From the NCBI GenBank assembly GCA_024529925.1, contig JAFEUB010000846.1:1983001-2047000 (forward strand): DNA of 64,000 nt, read 5' to 3'. This document shows, in pieces, positions 1 to 12,445 of the stretch. Under the pieces are notes generated by a model. The model was not told the DNA's origin and ran no database searches. It saw nothing but the letters and a program-made list of their open reading frames with translations. How positions within the stretch are numbered: the first letter of the stretch is position 1; each line of letters begins with the position of its first letter. This DNA is from Ophthalmolycus amberensis (lineage: Eukaryota; Chordata; Actinopteri; Perciformes; Zoarcidae). Position numbers and translations under genes: made by a program.

Positions 1-549
1 AAACATTCGATTCTCTGCCGCCGATTAATTTACTGCCTATTTGTTAATGGAGGAAACGGTTCTAATCTCTCATTAGATGGATATATATATATCTATAATC
101 TGGACTTCCTGGTATCTAGAGAGATAGGAACGCATTTAACCGTAAAGTGTGTAATAATCTGTGCAGCATGTCCTTTGCGGGCAAACCTGGTGCTAAAAGA
201 AAATTCACAAGACGCCAAAAGCAATGTTCTGCCCAATTGGTTTTTACTCTCGACTGCCCGACGAGAAAATCCCTTAAAATGCCCAACGCAAGTTCATGAT
301 CAAAGTTAACATTTGTCACAATAGCTCTCTCTTAAACATTTCACAGACTCTCACCATAGAGGCGTCTGTGTATAACATCCCCTTTTTTTTCAAAGCGCTT
401 TCCCATCGTAAAAAATCTTCTCGTTGCAAGAAAGAGCTTTGTAGGGTTATAATAAAATCCTTTGAATGCTTATAAAACTCCACATAAAATCTGACCGACA
501 AAACACCGGGCTAGCCTTAACCTTCCCCTATTTTACTGCTTCGGTATAC
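1..549 (-). other. hoxc11a: 5' part of the hoxc11a intron
   Basis: Intronic sequence following the donor GTATAC at 549. It continues past the left edge. There is no homeobox and no convincing acceptor followed by an RTRKKR-type exon, so at least 549 bp of intron is present. Two short minus-strand open frames here lack any recognisable protein features. Confidence 0.8.
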
Positions 550-1265
550 CTACTCGAGTGGCTGCTCTTGTTGGCGGTCCCGTCCTTGGTTGTTGCGGAG
601 GAAGAAGTGCACGAGCCTGAATTTGTATGCTCCCCCTCATCTTCTGGGTCTTTTTCCTGCTCCGGAGCTCCGGGTACAGAGGCTATGGGCTGCTGCTGCT
701 GGGAGTCGCTTTCCAGCTTTCCCCCCTCGCCCTTTTGTAAACAACTGTCTGACTGATTGTCCGTGCTGCTGCAGTATGCAGTCTCGAAAAAGCGGTCGAA
801 ACCTTGCGGAAGGACGCTGTTTTTCCCCACGCCGGAGTAAAAACCTGTGGAGGGGTGATTGGAGCCCGGATGAGTGTGATGGTGATGGTGGTGGCTGTAC
901 ACACTCTCGTTTTTCATAAGCATTTCTGTCATGGTGGATGGTGGAAGACAGTCCCTATGCACCAGATCCTCTCCCGAGTAGCACGATGCATAATTGCTTC
1001 TGTGGTGCCATTTACTAGCAGGGTCCAAGCCGTATGAAACTTCCCGTACCGGCTGTACTTGAGACAGATTTGTGGAATAAGGGTAGCTGATTTGCCGGGA
1101 CGGGGCCTGTGGAAGAAACGAGGAGACGGCAGAAAACTCGGGGACGTAGTAGGTGCAGCTGGGGAGGTAGATGTTGGACGCGCAGCCTGTCCTGTCCCCA
1201 AACTCGGATGTCCGGTCTTTGCGCGTCTGGGAGCAGAAGTTGCCCAGATTCACCGAGTTAAACAT
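550..1265 (-). CDS. hoxc11a: hoxc11a exon 1 (partial gene; homeobox exon off the left edge)
   Basis: Exon 1 of a Hox paralogue-group-11 gene, a sequence-specific nuclear transcription factor of posterior body and appendage patterning. The start is the ATG at 1265, which gives the MFNSVNLGNF opening typical of Hoxc11; an in-frame ATG 31 codons upstream gives no family-like sequence and is rejected. The exon encodes 238 codons plus two bases. The conserved Hox11 N-terminal domain (DUF3528 type) runs from about residue 26 to 166 and includes LPSCTYYVPEF (35-45), CLPPSTMTE (106-114) and VLPQGFDRFF (151-160). A six-histidine run lies at 125-130, and the C-terminal part is acidic and serine-rich. 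A splice donor AG|GTATAC at 550/549 leaves phase 2, which fits the usual split arginine codon before the TRKKR start of the homeobox exon. No homeobox is encoded in 1-549, so exon 2 lies outside the window. C rather than A or D is judged from the N-terminus and the linked c12 and c13 genes. Confidence 0.95.
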
Positions 1266-1380
1266 CTTTCCCTCTCTCGTACTCCGAACTATAGATAGAT
1301 GTTTTGGATACGAGCTGCAGCAGAAGGAGAAAATTTGGGAAGGCGAGATGACGCGCAATCCGTCTAAGTCGCCCCGCAGA

Positions 1381-1386
1381 CACGTG
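1381..1386. promoter_or_regulatory. CACGTG E-box upstream of hoxc11a
   Basis: A palindromic CACGTG lies 116 bp upstream of the hoxc11a ATG. CACGTG is the canonical target of bHLH and bHLH-ZIP factors such as USF, MYC/MAX and CLOCK/BMAL. On the gene strand a CCAAATTG/ATATATGA stretch lies a further 20-45 bp upstream (around 1404-1422) and could be a CCAAT/TATA-like core promoter. The recurrence of the box at the same distance in front of hoxc12a and hoxc13a raises confidence that it is functional. Confidence 0.45.
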
Positions 1387-4300
1387 ATCGAAAGTAGATA
1401 TTGTCATATATCAATTTGGAAGAGTTGGTGTGTAGGAGTGGTTGGCTTCAGGTAACATCGAGCAGGTTCCAACGAATAATTGTCACCACAGGCGCACTAA
1501 GAAAACCAGTAACAGATTCCTGCTTGGTGACTTATGACAATTAGAGAGATATGTACTGTTTGTGTTTCTGTTTATGGGCTGGTACAGCTCCTTAAACCGG
1601 TATAGCACAAACTACAGAGCACACTTAGAGACATGTATTTCATAGTGTTATTGAATTGAACAGGCAAGATTTGTATGATTACAGTAGACGATGTCAATGT
1701 AGCCCAAAAAAGTTGTAAAACTGTTAAAAAGCAATCCAACGAGTCTAATAATCGTTTTACTATTTTCAAAAAGTTTAACACTTCACAGTGAATGGCTTGT
1801 GCCATTCTACAAATCTCTGAGACTCCCCAGGACATTTTACACTGTGGTCTGCGAATATGCAGGAGATCTTTTCATAAGGATTGTATCATTTTTTTAAATC
1901 TCCTTTTATTATTTAATAGTGGCTAGACGAGTCTGCTGCAAACATGATTATTAAACAGAGGCGTAGATGGTCCGCTAAAATTGTGCAACATATTAATTTG
2001 TCATCCATTTTATTCAGGTTTTCACGAAAAGAAAAACCTTGCTACACTAGATGGTGTACGACTATAATAATGTTGTGAAATGACGTTGAACCAACGGTTA
2101 GGCAATGTAGGATACACAGCATGCACTTTGGCAAGCTAAATGAATCGTCCCACTCTCATTAATCCCTTATGACTTTGGATCAGAGTCCATGGAGGACAAC
2201 TGTGCAATTAGACCCAAGCTACTGGAGTTCCTGGAGGGATACTACCAGTGAAGCCCTGGGACATTGCATCTCCTCCACTGGCAAAATGTGACCTGATGAC
2301 ATAAACACAAACTCTAACAAATGTTTTACTCGACTCAAATTGCTGGATTCAGCATTATTCACTTTGGAGTGCATTGACAAAACCTCCAGCAAAATGTGTG
2401 AAACTCTTACAGTAAAGATATTCAAATTGATATTTTGAGATATATGGTCTCATTGGACACACTACTCGGTCAAGTTAAATGTTTTGTATTGCAGCTTGTG
2501 TCTATATGTTTCAAAGCAAAGCAACAATTAGTCGTCTTGTAAACGGCTGCTTATAGGCCACTCAGACTGAGCCTATTGACCCAACGGTATGAATGTATCC
2601 GACGTTTCCCTCTTAAATTAAAGAAGTCCCAGCTGATGTTCCAAGCTGCTGTAATCATTTTATTTTCGACATTCATCTGTGGATAACTGTTAAACGGAGA
2701 GACATGTCCTTCGGACTTTCTTTTTTTTCTTTTTAGTATAAAATGCAATAAACAAGTGGTTTGGAGAAAAGATGCGCCTGTGTGTTCTTTCCTGCGTCAT
2801 TGTAAACTTTTAATTATACTGTTGAGGGCCGTCTTCGAATCTTTATAGACTAACTGATACTATCACAAGGAGAAATGAATATGATGGGCCATTGTTTATG
2901 ATCGCAGGCTACTTTCTAAATGATGCAATATAATTTAGAATTATTATCAAATCGTCAAATAACACTATCGTTCTAAAACTATCACTTATTGGACACCTGT
3001 GTTGTTTAAAAATAATGGAAAACAAAGTTTGTGTCTTTGGTGATTTCCAACAGCAAGGGGAAGAACAAGCAACATCATCAGACCTCAGCATTGGAAATAA
3101 GATTCCATTGCAGGCATATTTGTGAAAAGGGTGGCGGTGGCATTGGCATTAGCTTGTTTACTACCCTTACAGACAAAAGGTTGTCTCACATGATGCATCC
3201 TGCATCCAAGTACAAAGAAAGCAGACAGCTGTCCAGACACAGCACTTGAATTTGACCACTAAAATCCTCTCTATGTCCACCATAAAACTCCGAATGGCTG
3301 TAGTAACGCTAAATCCCTTTGTTCTATAGAAAACCATAAAACTTGAGAATGAGAGGAATTTGGATTTCAGCAACTAGATATTCTGCAATTTAAAAAAAAA
3401 AACACCGGTGAGCTGAATTTTCACACCGACCACCATAATACATTTTCTGCAATTTGGACCACCAATAAAAGCCTCAAATTCCGTGTTTTTACATTTTTGT
3501 AAGGATTAACAATTCATTCACGCACATCTAAATAAAATAGTTTGAATGTGATACATAGTACAAAAAAAATAAGTATACACAAATGTATTTGTGTCCTGTG
3601 ATGAACAGCTACCGGTGTCATGTTTGGTAGATTAACAACCGCAGCTATGGAAATATTTGTCTTAACACACTGGCCTGTGGCCTGTCCACATGTTCGACCC
3701 ATGCTGCGTTACATTAGTGCTGTGCAGTTGTATAACAATAATGATCCATACATCAAAATTCCATTGCCTCTTCTAAAAGTATGAAAGTTAGTACACTGAG
3801 TAATTTTAAAAATGAAACAAGATGAAACGCCGGGCTTGAATCTGAAGTTGAATTCCTAGAAACTGAAAAGCCGCAATACTCATTGACCTACAATAAAGGT
3901 TCTGAACTGCAACATTTAAAATGTATCCGTATGTCAACATTAATCCGATCATTATATCAATTGTAGAATAAAAAAACGTCCCATCAAAATAAACACGCTA
4001 CAAACTTTTTTTTCAGCAGGCAGACAGTCCAAAACTATTTTGTCAAATCATTTCCTCTTCACGATCATTTCATTGATGTGTATTAGCGCGGTATAAATAA
4101 GTAATGTGAGGTATGAATAAGTGATGCACAAATAAAATTAAAAAGTTAGGGCTGATAATCAAGACGACTGAAAAAATACAAACGATTATTTTAAAGGCTA
4201 CACAGTAGCTACACAAGAGTTTAATGCGTTTAATCGGAACTAGTTGTCCTGGCTGCTTTTAAGTCGCAGTGTTTGTCATAATATGGCAACAAGGTCCATC

Positions 4301-5701
4301 ACTTGGCAATATCCGCCTTCCAATGGTTTAAACACTGGCTATTCTCGCCTTGGTGCACTCAGGAAATCAGTCAAAAAACACGTTTAACCATGTGTTCATT
4401 TCCCTGGACTGACTTAGCTGCAGATATTCCGCTAGCAGTAGGACCCAGAAAAGTTTGATTTGGTTGCACCAAATGAGCAGGCTGCGGTATGCGGAGTTTG
4501 CACGCAAAATGGTCTGCTCTGAGTTATAAGTCATCTATTTATTCTATCTTATGACTCGAACAATGATAAACAATATTGTAAATGTATGTCCCAACTTAGT
4601 TATAGTTAAAATGCTCTGCTGAGAGCTCCAAAGAGAATGTGTTGTAAACAGTTGACATTCTTTGCTTAAATATCACTATTGGAGCACTAACTTTACGACT
4701 GTATCTGTGGAATTTAGGCTATGTATTGCTAACTCGCACTATCATTGCAATGGTTAACTCAGGTGTCACACTTTTGTTAAGAAGGACTCTCAGTTCAAAA
4801 ATGGCGCCCCTAAATATTGCAGTGCTGGCTCTGCGTCGATAAATCCTGTGCCATGTGATACAACACTAACCACACACAAACACAAACACAACACACGCGC
4901 AGTTCACCAAGACAGTGCTGCACAGTTAGCTGAAGTCAAGGCTAAATGTGGGAAGCCTGTGTAATCATATTACTGTCCCCTCATGGCCTAGATACGTTTA
5001 ATTGGATGTAAGTCGGGCAGTTAAACTTGTCTGTATGAGCTGCGAACAGTTTCAAGCAACACTAAAGAGCCTTGTTTTTTTTTTACTGAGGTCTCAGTGA
5101 ATGCACCTAGCGTGAAGCGTTTGTGGTGGCAACAATAGCTTACAAGATAAGGATGTGTGTTGCTGTTACATTTAGCGCAATCTCCAGAGTGTATTTCTCT
5201 TCCAACCACTAGGACATAAAGCTTTCACAACAATGTGTTAACTTTTTTATTAGAAGTATTAAATGATTTCACATCTAAAGAAATCGGCCAATATAGTGAC
5301 TTCTAGCTCCAGCTGCTATGTTATTTAGATGAACCTGGAAGTCCTAACAGAGGGCCAATAAACACAGAATTGTATCTATCTTTGAACAAATTATAAATAA
5401 GCAACAACAAAAAAAGCTCGTGTCCGATATTCTGCTCGATGGGCTCTTAGTTTCGCGATTAATACTAGTCTACAAAAGTTATCATTAAGACCATTTATAA
5501 GTATGGCCTGTCACATGCCGATATACTCAAAAATATATTCTTAGGCTCGATCTGTATTAGACATTATATTATCTCCACAGTCAATCTTCTAAAATATCAG
5601 AATCCCCTTCAAAAAACAGCAGGGATAATATGCCTCGTGCTTGAAAACAATTCAGGGTTGACTAACTATCCCAATTAAACGGTTTTTGCCAGGTATCACA
5701 A

Positions 5702-5752
5702 ATTACGCACAAGAAGGCACGCAATTACGCACCACCAGTGAACCATTACGCA
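5702..5752 (+). promoter_or_regulatory. three ATTACGCA motifs spaced 22 and 21 bp
   Basis: The octamer ATTACGCA occurs at 5702-5709, 5724-5731 and 5745-5752, all on the same strand, about two helical turns apart. The core resembles half of a PAR-bZIP/NFIL3 site (RTTAYGTAAY) and also contains the TTAC core favoured by posterior Hox and Cdx proteins. The function is inferred; only the repeated spacing is observed. Confidence 0.35.
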
Positions 5753-6589
5753 GTGGTTTTATTTGGAATTTCTAGACTTACAGGATATGTACTTAGATTG
5801 GTGAAAATTACGAAATGCTAACAAAATCAAAGTTTGGTCATATTTTAATATAACTTGTGTATGTGCATAATAACGCATGATACGTTTCCAAACGTTAATG
5901 TTTTACTTGATGGCATTGTTTTCATTATTTGGTCAAATCCTGTCTGTTGTAACCAAAGTCTTCTCGAAAGAAATGTGACATGCTGTGCATGCAGGTGGAG
6001 TGTCAGTGCATTTATTTGACAATCCGTCCAAATTCAACCTGTATTTATTTGAATAGAGGCGATGCGCGCACTGTTTGGTCCTTTTTGCACCGGGGGTCAA
6101 AAAGCATTATTTTAGTCTGCACTGGCCTTGCACAGAAGTGGTTCAGTACGTGGACCCAAAACAGAAGCTCTGAGCTTTACGCTATACACTCAGATATCGT
6201 TGAAATGCCTGCTCAAGCACTTAGTACTTTACCGTCTGAGCTGCAGGTTTTTTTAAGCTTTTCTTCAGAGCCAGATCTTTAAACACATATACAAACTGCA
6301 CAGCCAAATATGTGTGTTAAGTAAATGCACAGAACCGATACGGGACAAACTTGAACAAGTGACATAGAATTTCCCATCTTGTATTAAATTGGAAGACCTT
6401 CAAGCACCGCGGGTTGAACAGCTCTGTGCTGCATACTTGACCTTCAGCGTCGGCCTGGAGAGGATGGCCCACCTCCAAAATACTACACGTATAAGAAGAA
6501 TGCCCTACAGGCAGAAAAAAGGAGATAAATCAACATATGTATTTAAGACGTTAAAAAATGCGTTTGCGCTCTGAGATTTGATAACACTG

Positions 6590-6622
6590 TGTAAACATTG
6601 CGTAAACATTGTGTAAACATTT
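6590..6622 (+). promoter_or_regulatory. 11-bp tandem triplet of forkhead-like GTAAACA sites
   Basis: Three copies of an 11-bp unit centred on GTAAACATT, with GTAAACA at 6591-6597, 6602-6608 and 6613-6619. GTAAACA is the core recognition sequence of forkhead (FOX) proteins (RYAAAYA). The 11-bp period would place all three sites on one face of the helix. It may be a cluster of FOX sites or simply a small tandem duplication. Confidence 0.4.
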
Positions 6623-7090
6623 GTGAGGAAATAATGATTCTGGTGCTGACGAATGCCGTACACATTATTTAGATACTAAATGTTGTCGCACGATTTCAGA
6701 AATACAAAATGAAAAATGGCAATGATTCCGCAATAGGCTAAACAAAAACCGTAAAATGAAACCCTACTCATTTGCTATCGCGACCTCAATCCATTTTAAA
6801 TCAATTCTAAGATGTTTCTTTCCATCAGGGAGAACTGGTCGAAGAGGATTCCAGCTCTTCCAAGGCGGCAATGAAACATTGACTTCCCGGGGTTGTTTGA
6901 CGGGCGATGCTATTGAAAAATAAATTTATAAGATAATATATTTCAGAAAAAATGAAGCTCATAGAGAACTCATTTCAAATAATGTCAAAATCAATATATA
7001 ACCGTTCTGAGAGGAGAGGTAACGACATGGATCTTTCATGTTAAGCATTCTGCCTATTCTCTCTTTCTCTATTACATTAACACTCCTTCC

Positions 7091-7165
7091 AAACACACAC
7101 ACACGCACACACGCACGCTTACCCCACACTCTTGCGCACGTCCACACGCACACACACGCACACTT
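7091..7165. repeat. imperfect CA/CG microsatellite
   Basis: An imperfect run of ACAC and ACGCAC units, interrupted around 7118-7140. It is mostly alternating purine-pyrimidine sequence. Simple repeats of this type are common in fish intergenic DNA. Confidence 0.85.
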
Positions 7166-10100
7166 TAGCAGGAATAACATTGCTTTCTATTTCTCTAGCC
7201 AGCTCCGTACCATAAACGGCAGAGGGGTGGCGGGGGACGTAGACCACATGCCACACAAGTTCTCTGCGAAGGGCACTGCGAAGCTCACTGACCTTTGGGA
7301 CACGGAGACAGGCCGCCATAAACAGATTTAGCCAGTCTCAAAGTCAAAAGTGCGTAAGAGCAGTGAAAGAGCTATTGTAAAGATCTGCAAAGCTGACTGA
7401 GATTTCGTCCTGTTTTACAATACAAATATTTTGAGGTTGTCCGCAATAGTTTCTTTTGAGGTTTGGTTTTAATGTTCTCCGATATCCTGTATTACACTAA
7501 TTACTAAAACGAATTACTAACTACAGACAGACAAGGCAAAAAAGTGAAAACGAATATAGCTGCAATGCAAGGATCATGTTTTTCTTTTGAGGATAAGGGA
7601 TTGCAGGTAAAGGCACAGTCCAATGTTTAGTGGTTTGTTGGACGTGGAAGCTCTTATAAAGGTTTCCAGCACAATATCATTGTATTGTCATAAGCAAAAG
7701 CAAAATAAAGAATAGAAATATCTGAGGAAATAGGATACACAAAAAAGTCACTTGTAACACTCAGCAGATAAGTCTGGTTTGAAGTTCAAGTTAAAACTGC
7801 ATTACATGTTCAGACATCCGTTTGGCACCGTTCAAAAACCAGACTGCCATGTTATATAGTCCAAATAATCCCACCGTGTTAAACAGGAATCACCTATAAA
7901 AGCACAAACAACTGTTTGCATCATTTAATCTTGGTAGCAACGAATCATGGTGTTCTCAATGTTGCCTGTGGTTTATATGCTATCAAAATACATTTATTTA
8001 AACAAATGATGACACATTTTCGCTGCTTTGATTTTAAGTTTACATTTCCCTCAGTTAACTGAACGTTAAACATAAACCATGGCTCCTGGTAAATATGTAT
8101 TCTCTCTTTTCTATATCGCCATTTTATTTTGCGCATTTTACTAGCACAAAGGCAAATAACCCTATCAATATAAATATTTGCACATTATTGAGTTATTACA
8201 ATTATTGATGTTTAAATTTCAAGAGTACGAACAATGTTTCCTGTAACTGACCTCGAAGATTTCTTTTACAAATAATGGCTGAGGTAGGCTACAGCAGGAC
8301 GCTCAGGAGCGTCATGGTGCATTTTGCATCCATTATTCTTCCGTAACCCATTTAACAAGGCAACACACAAACATAAGACAGTAGTTTATCTTCTTTCGTG
8401 GTCAACAGCGCGTTTGATTGGCTAAAAAGATTGGAGTTGTTATGAATGATGTCCCCTGGATGAAAAAATTCAATACACGCAATTTCAGTGTTATTTCACA
8501 GTCTTGGTTATTATATATGACAGCAAATACTTGGTACATTTTCTGTTTATGTTTTGCATCAGCCTGACACCTCTTGAAAACTAATGCACTGTGTATCCCT
8601 TGGATTAAAACATACACGGACATATGAATCTTGTCGTGGGTTCGTAAAAGGTGTATATCAAAACATTACGCCTGTATTTTTCTTATTACAAGGAGGGAAA
8701 TAATCAATCGCGGGTGCTATTTACTCTGATATCATGTTCAAATTCTAGATGGTCATTCATTTGATATGATTCGTCAAACAAGCTTTAACCAGATACTTAA
8801 ATGCACATTGACAAGATTTTTTTCAATACATAAAACTAGCGAATGTCATATATTTCAATAGTTATATCTAGTCTCGTTTTGACTAGACATATATTGCATA
8901 TTCACAAACGATTTGTTTATAATATTTACAGACACAAGCAGACATTTACAACTATTATTTTTCATATCTGCAAACTGACGCATTGTGCACGATCGGATCG
9001 CAGCGCGTCCAGACGGCCCGTGGAGGATATTACTGTACTTATATTCATTGTTTAAATAATCATTACAATACAGTACACACGGCTATATTGTGCATTATGC
9101 TGATTAATACAGTGTGTTTGTTGCCCAAGGTGACGGTTTGAAGCAAGGTATCAAATATCAGAGGCTTCTGCCAGCATCAGTACAGTACAGTACAGCTGCT
9201 ATGTGATCGAAGAGTTTGTAGTGAAACAAAATCTGGTCAAAGCAAAATGCACTTTCATAGTCGCAACGGACCATATATATATATATATCGTAATTGATAA
9301 ACGTTGAAGCCGGTACAGCACCAATAGGATTGTGTTATGCAATAAGCTCACGTCATCTTACATGTGTGTTGATGTTGTGATCACGGACCGACTAACTCAG
9401 AAAGGCCGGTTGCAGGAGCGGCCGTTCACAGTTCACTTAAAAGGCAACATGTGATGAACATTGAGACAGCACCACAGCGTCACCCAACTGAGAATAGAAG
9501 CAGTTGAGGAGAGAAGCATTAATACTAGCTCAATTAGCTGATATGAAAACAATGCACCACCCTGGCATTGCTTTAAACAGCATTGCCACAAGGGTTTGCG
9601 TTTATGTTTAAGTTTACTTTACAAACGCCTGTGTCGTTTGTAAGGATGAGAGCACGATCTGTGTGCATGTATTCGAAGCCAAGGGATTGATATGAAATTA
9701 TAACTCGTTTAAAACCCTAATGCAAACCAGACCTTTGCACGATGAGCCAGTCCCAGAGGCTTGACTGTAGAGAGCACTGGGGTGTAGCCCTACTGCTTTA
9801 CAGAGCTACAGTGTTTAGCTGCGTCCTTATAGGCTCATAGCATACCAGTGACATTGATTAGGTCCAACTTCAAGGGTGGAATTTTTCTATTTGTTTTAAC
9901 CTAAAACTAATGTAGTTTTTGTATCAATAAAATAGATATACAATTCAATGATAGGGTTTAGCATACTGTATGCACCTGGCCGCCATTTTGCATGGAAAAT
10001 ATTATAGCTATGAAGCCAATATACCATCTGAGCGGTCATAATAAAACAATGCCAACCTGTGTGGGCTCCCATTGATTATAGTTCACAGCATGTGAAGCTG

Positions 10101-11802
10101 CATGCCAACAAAACACCCTCTCAAATACTTCCAAATGTCCCATTAATGTTAATTTCCCTGCGCTGGACACATGCACTTTTTTAAACTGTGTTACAGGTCA
10201 CGTCTAATAAAATAATACCACCAGTCAGCACTCAGAAAAGCAGATTTTAAAGCAGAACATTCAAAGAGGCAACCTAATGACAGAGTGAGGTTACACCAAT
10301 AAACGTTTCAATATATGTTTATTGAAGACCATACGCATATACATTCATATATACATTATTACTTTTACAAGACAAAGTAGCAATGCTTACAAGCGCAAAG
10401 AAGGGAATGCAATAAGGGACGAAATAAAAGAACGATAACAAACAACTAACACACTGAAACTATGGTTTATTTAAATGTCATGTCTGGTAACACTTATTGC
10501 ATACCATTTCTTATATCCATTATTGGCAGTGTGATATAATAGGCCTACATTTCCAACCCTTACAACTACAAATAGGCTATATGGAATGCGATATAGTACA
10601 AGACGAGCAATAACATAACGCACTATTACATAGCGATGAGGGATCCTCAAACAAGATGCAAAAAGTAACATAATTTCATTTTACAAAGTTATACACGTAT
10701 GGAAAGGGACAACATTGAGCACGTTGCAAAGAGCAACTACATTTAGTCGGCCTAATAAGCCCTCAGTCTTTCCATCCTAATAGTCTAATATTAATAATAT
10801 CAACAATAATACATTCTTTGTAGACGTTTGTGTCAAACTGTTCAAGGTTGGGTTGACTTTTGATTTGTTCAGAAAAACATGTATTAAAAAAGTCACCTAC
10901 AGAAGAAGTGGCCCGCAGAACATGACATAGCTATTTCACATCAATAACATGCTGCAAATACATTTCACTGCTATAGCTTACTCGTTTTACATAATAAATG
11001 ATGCACTTTATCCGCCCCGAACTATGGGAGCGCACACAAAGGCCTATGATTAACTTCTCTACATGTCTACATATTTATTTTTATTCTGGTCATTAAGTTT
11101 CAGAAATTCTTTTCCAGGCCTAAAATGTTGCACGTTGCAACTTTAGGCAGTTCCCTTGTTTAACCAAGTTGGCCTACAATGTACTTGTTCTGGGAATATT
11201 TCCATTACAGATTCGGGCGACTTCATAGTTGAATGCACGGGCACAATCTGGACTTTTATAGCAGCTCAAAACCATATTCAAATGGTGATCTGACTCAACT
11301 AAGAAATGCAACCCATGCAGTATGCTGTGCCAGTTAAGACAAATGTAAATGTAATACAAGTCAGAAAAAATACTGCAAGAAACTTGTTAGCACATGAACG
11401 AAGTCATGGTAATCCATTTTTTTCCAATGCGCAGTCATAAAGATATCGAAATGAATTACATTGCGGTTCTAGTCCTCCTCTCCTCATGCAGACTCCCAGA
11501 CTTCCTGCTCGTGACCGTGAACGTGCCTCAAAGCTTGGCGAAACTATGGAAAGGAGATCAAGATGACGCTCTTTTGACCCGGCAAATTATGGCTGTGGAA
11601 GCATTAAGCAACTGAGAGAGGGATGTCATGGGTCATCCCAAACTGAGCTATCACCACGAAGGCAAATCTCAAATCAGTAGGGGTGTAACAATACGCGTAT
11701 TCATATTGAACCGTTCGGTACGAGGCTCACGGTTCGGTACGCATGACGAACCGAACAATACGTTTGAATTTTAAAAAAAGAAAAAAAAATCTTTTTTCTT
11801 TT

Positions 11803-11860
11803 TTTTTAAACCTTTATTTAACCAGGTAGTCCCATTGAGATTAAAAATCTCTTTTGCAAG
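11803..11860 (-). mobile_element. LINE 3'-tail fragment nested in the hAT element
   Basis: On the minus strand this segment reads CTTGCAAAAGAGAT, then ATCTCAATGGGACT, CCTGGTTAAATAAAGG and an A-rich run. It matches the 3' end of a very common teleost LINE tail. The same motif series appears on the plus strand at 63124-63172. It contributes an AATAAA hexamer on the hoxc12a strand (11813-11818). Whether it inserted into this copy or is a standing part of this hAT family cannot be told from one copy. Confidence 0.65.
11813..11818 (-). promoter_or_regulatory. hoxc12a: candidate hoxc12a poly(A) signal supplied by a transposon
   Basis: This is the first canonical AATAAA (minus strand) downstream of the hoxc12a stop codon, about 630 nt away. 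It lies inside the hAT element. The common variant ATTAAA occurs nearer, at 12006-12011, also inside the element. I found neither hexamer between the stop codon and the element (12146-12445). Use in the transcript is inferred. Confidence 0.4.
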
Positions 11861-12445
11861 CTGTAAGTAACAATACTACATAACATTAAGGAGCAGTTTT
11901 TGTTTTTTATGCTTATGTGTTGCTAAGAAGACACCCCAGAAGATGAGTCACTCAGGTATAGTTCCATCATTGTGCAAAGTCAAAGAATAACTTTATGATG
12001 TTAGTTTTAATGAATAAATATATTTTAAAATCAAGTACATTTCTCTGGCATTTATAGTTTTCTACTGTACCGAAACGTACCGAACCGTGGCTCCACTGTA
12101 CCGTACCGAACCGAACCGTGAATTTTGTGAACCGTTACACCCCTACAAATCAGGAAAACTAAAATATGTATCGCAACAAAAAAACACATCCTCGCTGCTT
12201 TTTGTACGATTATACGAAACAGGAAGGCAGTCTTACTAACATGTAGCTTTGAATGACTGATGGGGACTTTTTTTTGGGCTTGTGTAGCCCGCACCTTTGA
12301 GAAACAAAAATAATGTCAGAAAATGTTGTAATAATCGCCTGCAATGTAAAAGATGGATATATGAGTGCATGCATTGAAATAAGACCTAAGGGAGCGGTAG
12401 AAGGATTGGCTTTTACTGCCTATCGATTCACCTTCTGCCGCATCT

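Larger units (their letters stand above)
1266..11669. other. hoxc11a-hoxc12a intergenic interval (no gene recognised)
   Basis: About 10.4 kb between the hoxc11a start and the transposon behind hoxc12a. All open frames are short, and none resembles a known protein. In mammals this interval contains the antisense lncRNA HOTAIR. Nothing here can be equated with it by eye, and fish are generally reported to lack a sequence homologue. Visible contents are a promoter-proximal E-box, an ATTACGCA triplet (5702-5752), a GTAAACA triplet (6591-6619), an imperfect CA/CG microsatellite (7091-7165), a short (TA)n near 9271-9287 and a three-copy GTACA run near 9178-9194. Confidence 0.7.
11678..12145. mobile_element. 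non-autonomous hAT element (468 bp) behind hoxc12a
   Basis: The element has 12-bp terminal inverted repeats TAGGGGTGTAAC at 11678-11689 and at 12134-12145 (reverse complement). It is flanked by a perfect 8-bp target-site duplication CAAATCAG at 11670-11677 and 12146-12153, the hallmark of hAT transposition. Subterminal regions are rich in GGTACG/CCGAACCG units that repeat in inverted orientation. There is no transposase, so movement would have needed an enzyme supplied in trans. A retroposon-tail-like segment is nested inside (11803-11860). The element ends 300 bp downstream of the hoxc12a stop codon and probably lies in, or at the end of, its 3' UTR. Confidence 0.92.

Noticed and set aside
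466..919. Plus-strand open frames over hoxc11a exon 1
   Set aside because: They are antisense shadows of the conserved Hox11 coding sequence and have no independent protein features.
1266..11669. Possible HOTAIR-like lncRNA between hoxc11a and hoxc12a
   Set aside because: The interval is positionally equivalent, but no exon or conserved segment could be recognised, and sequence homologues are generally reported absent from fish.
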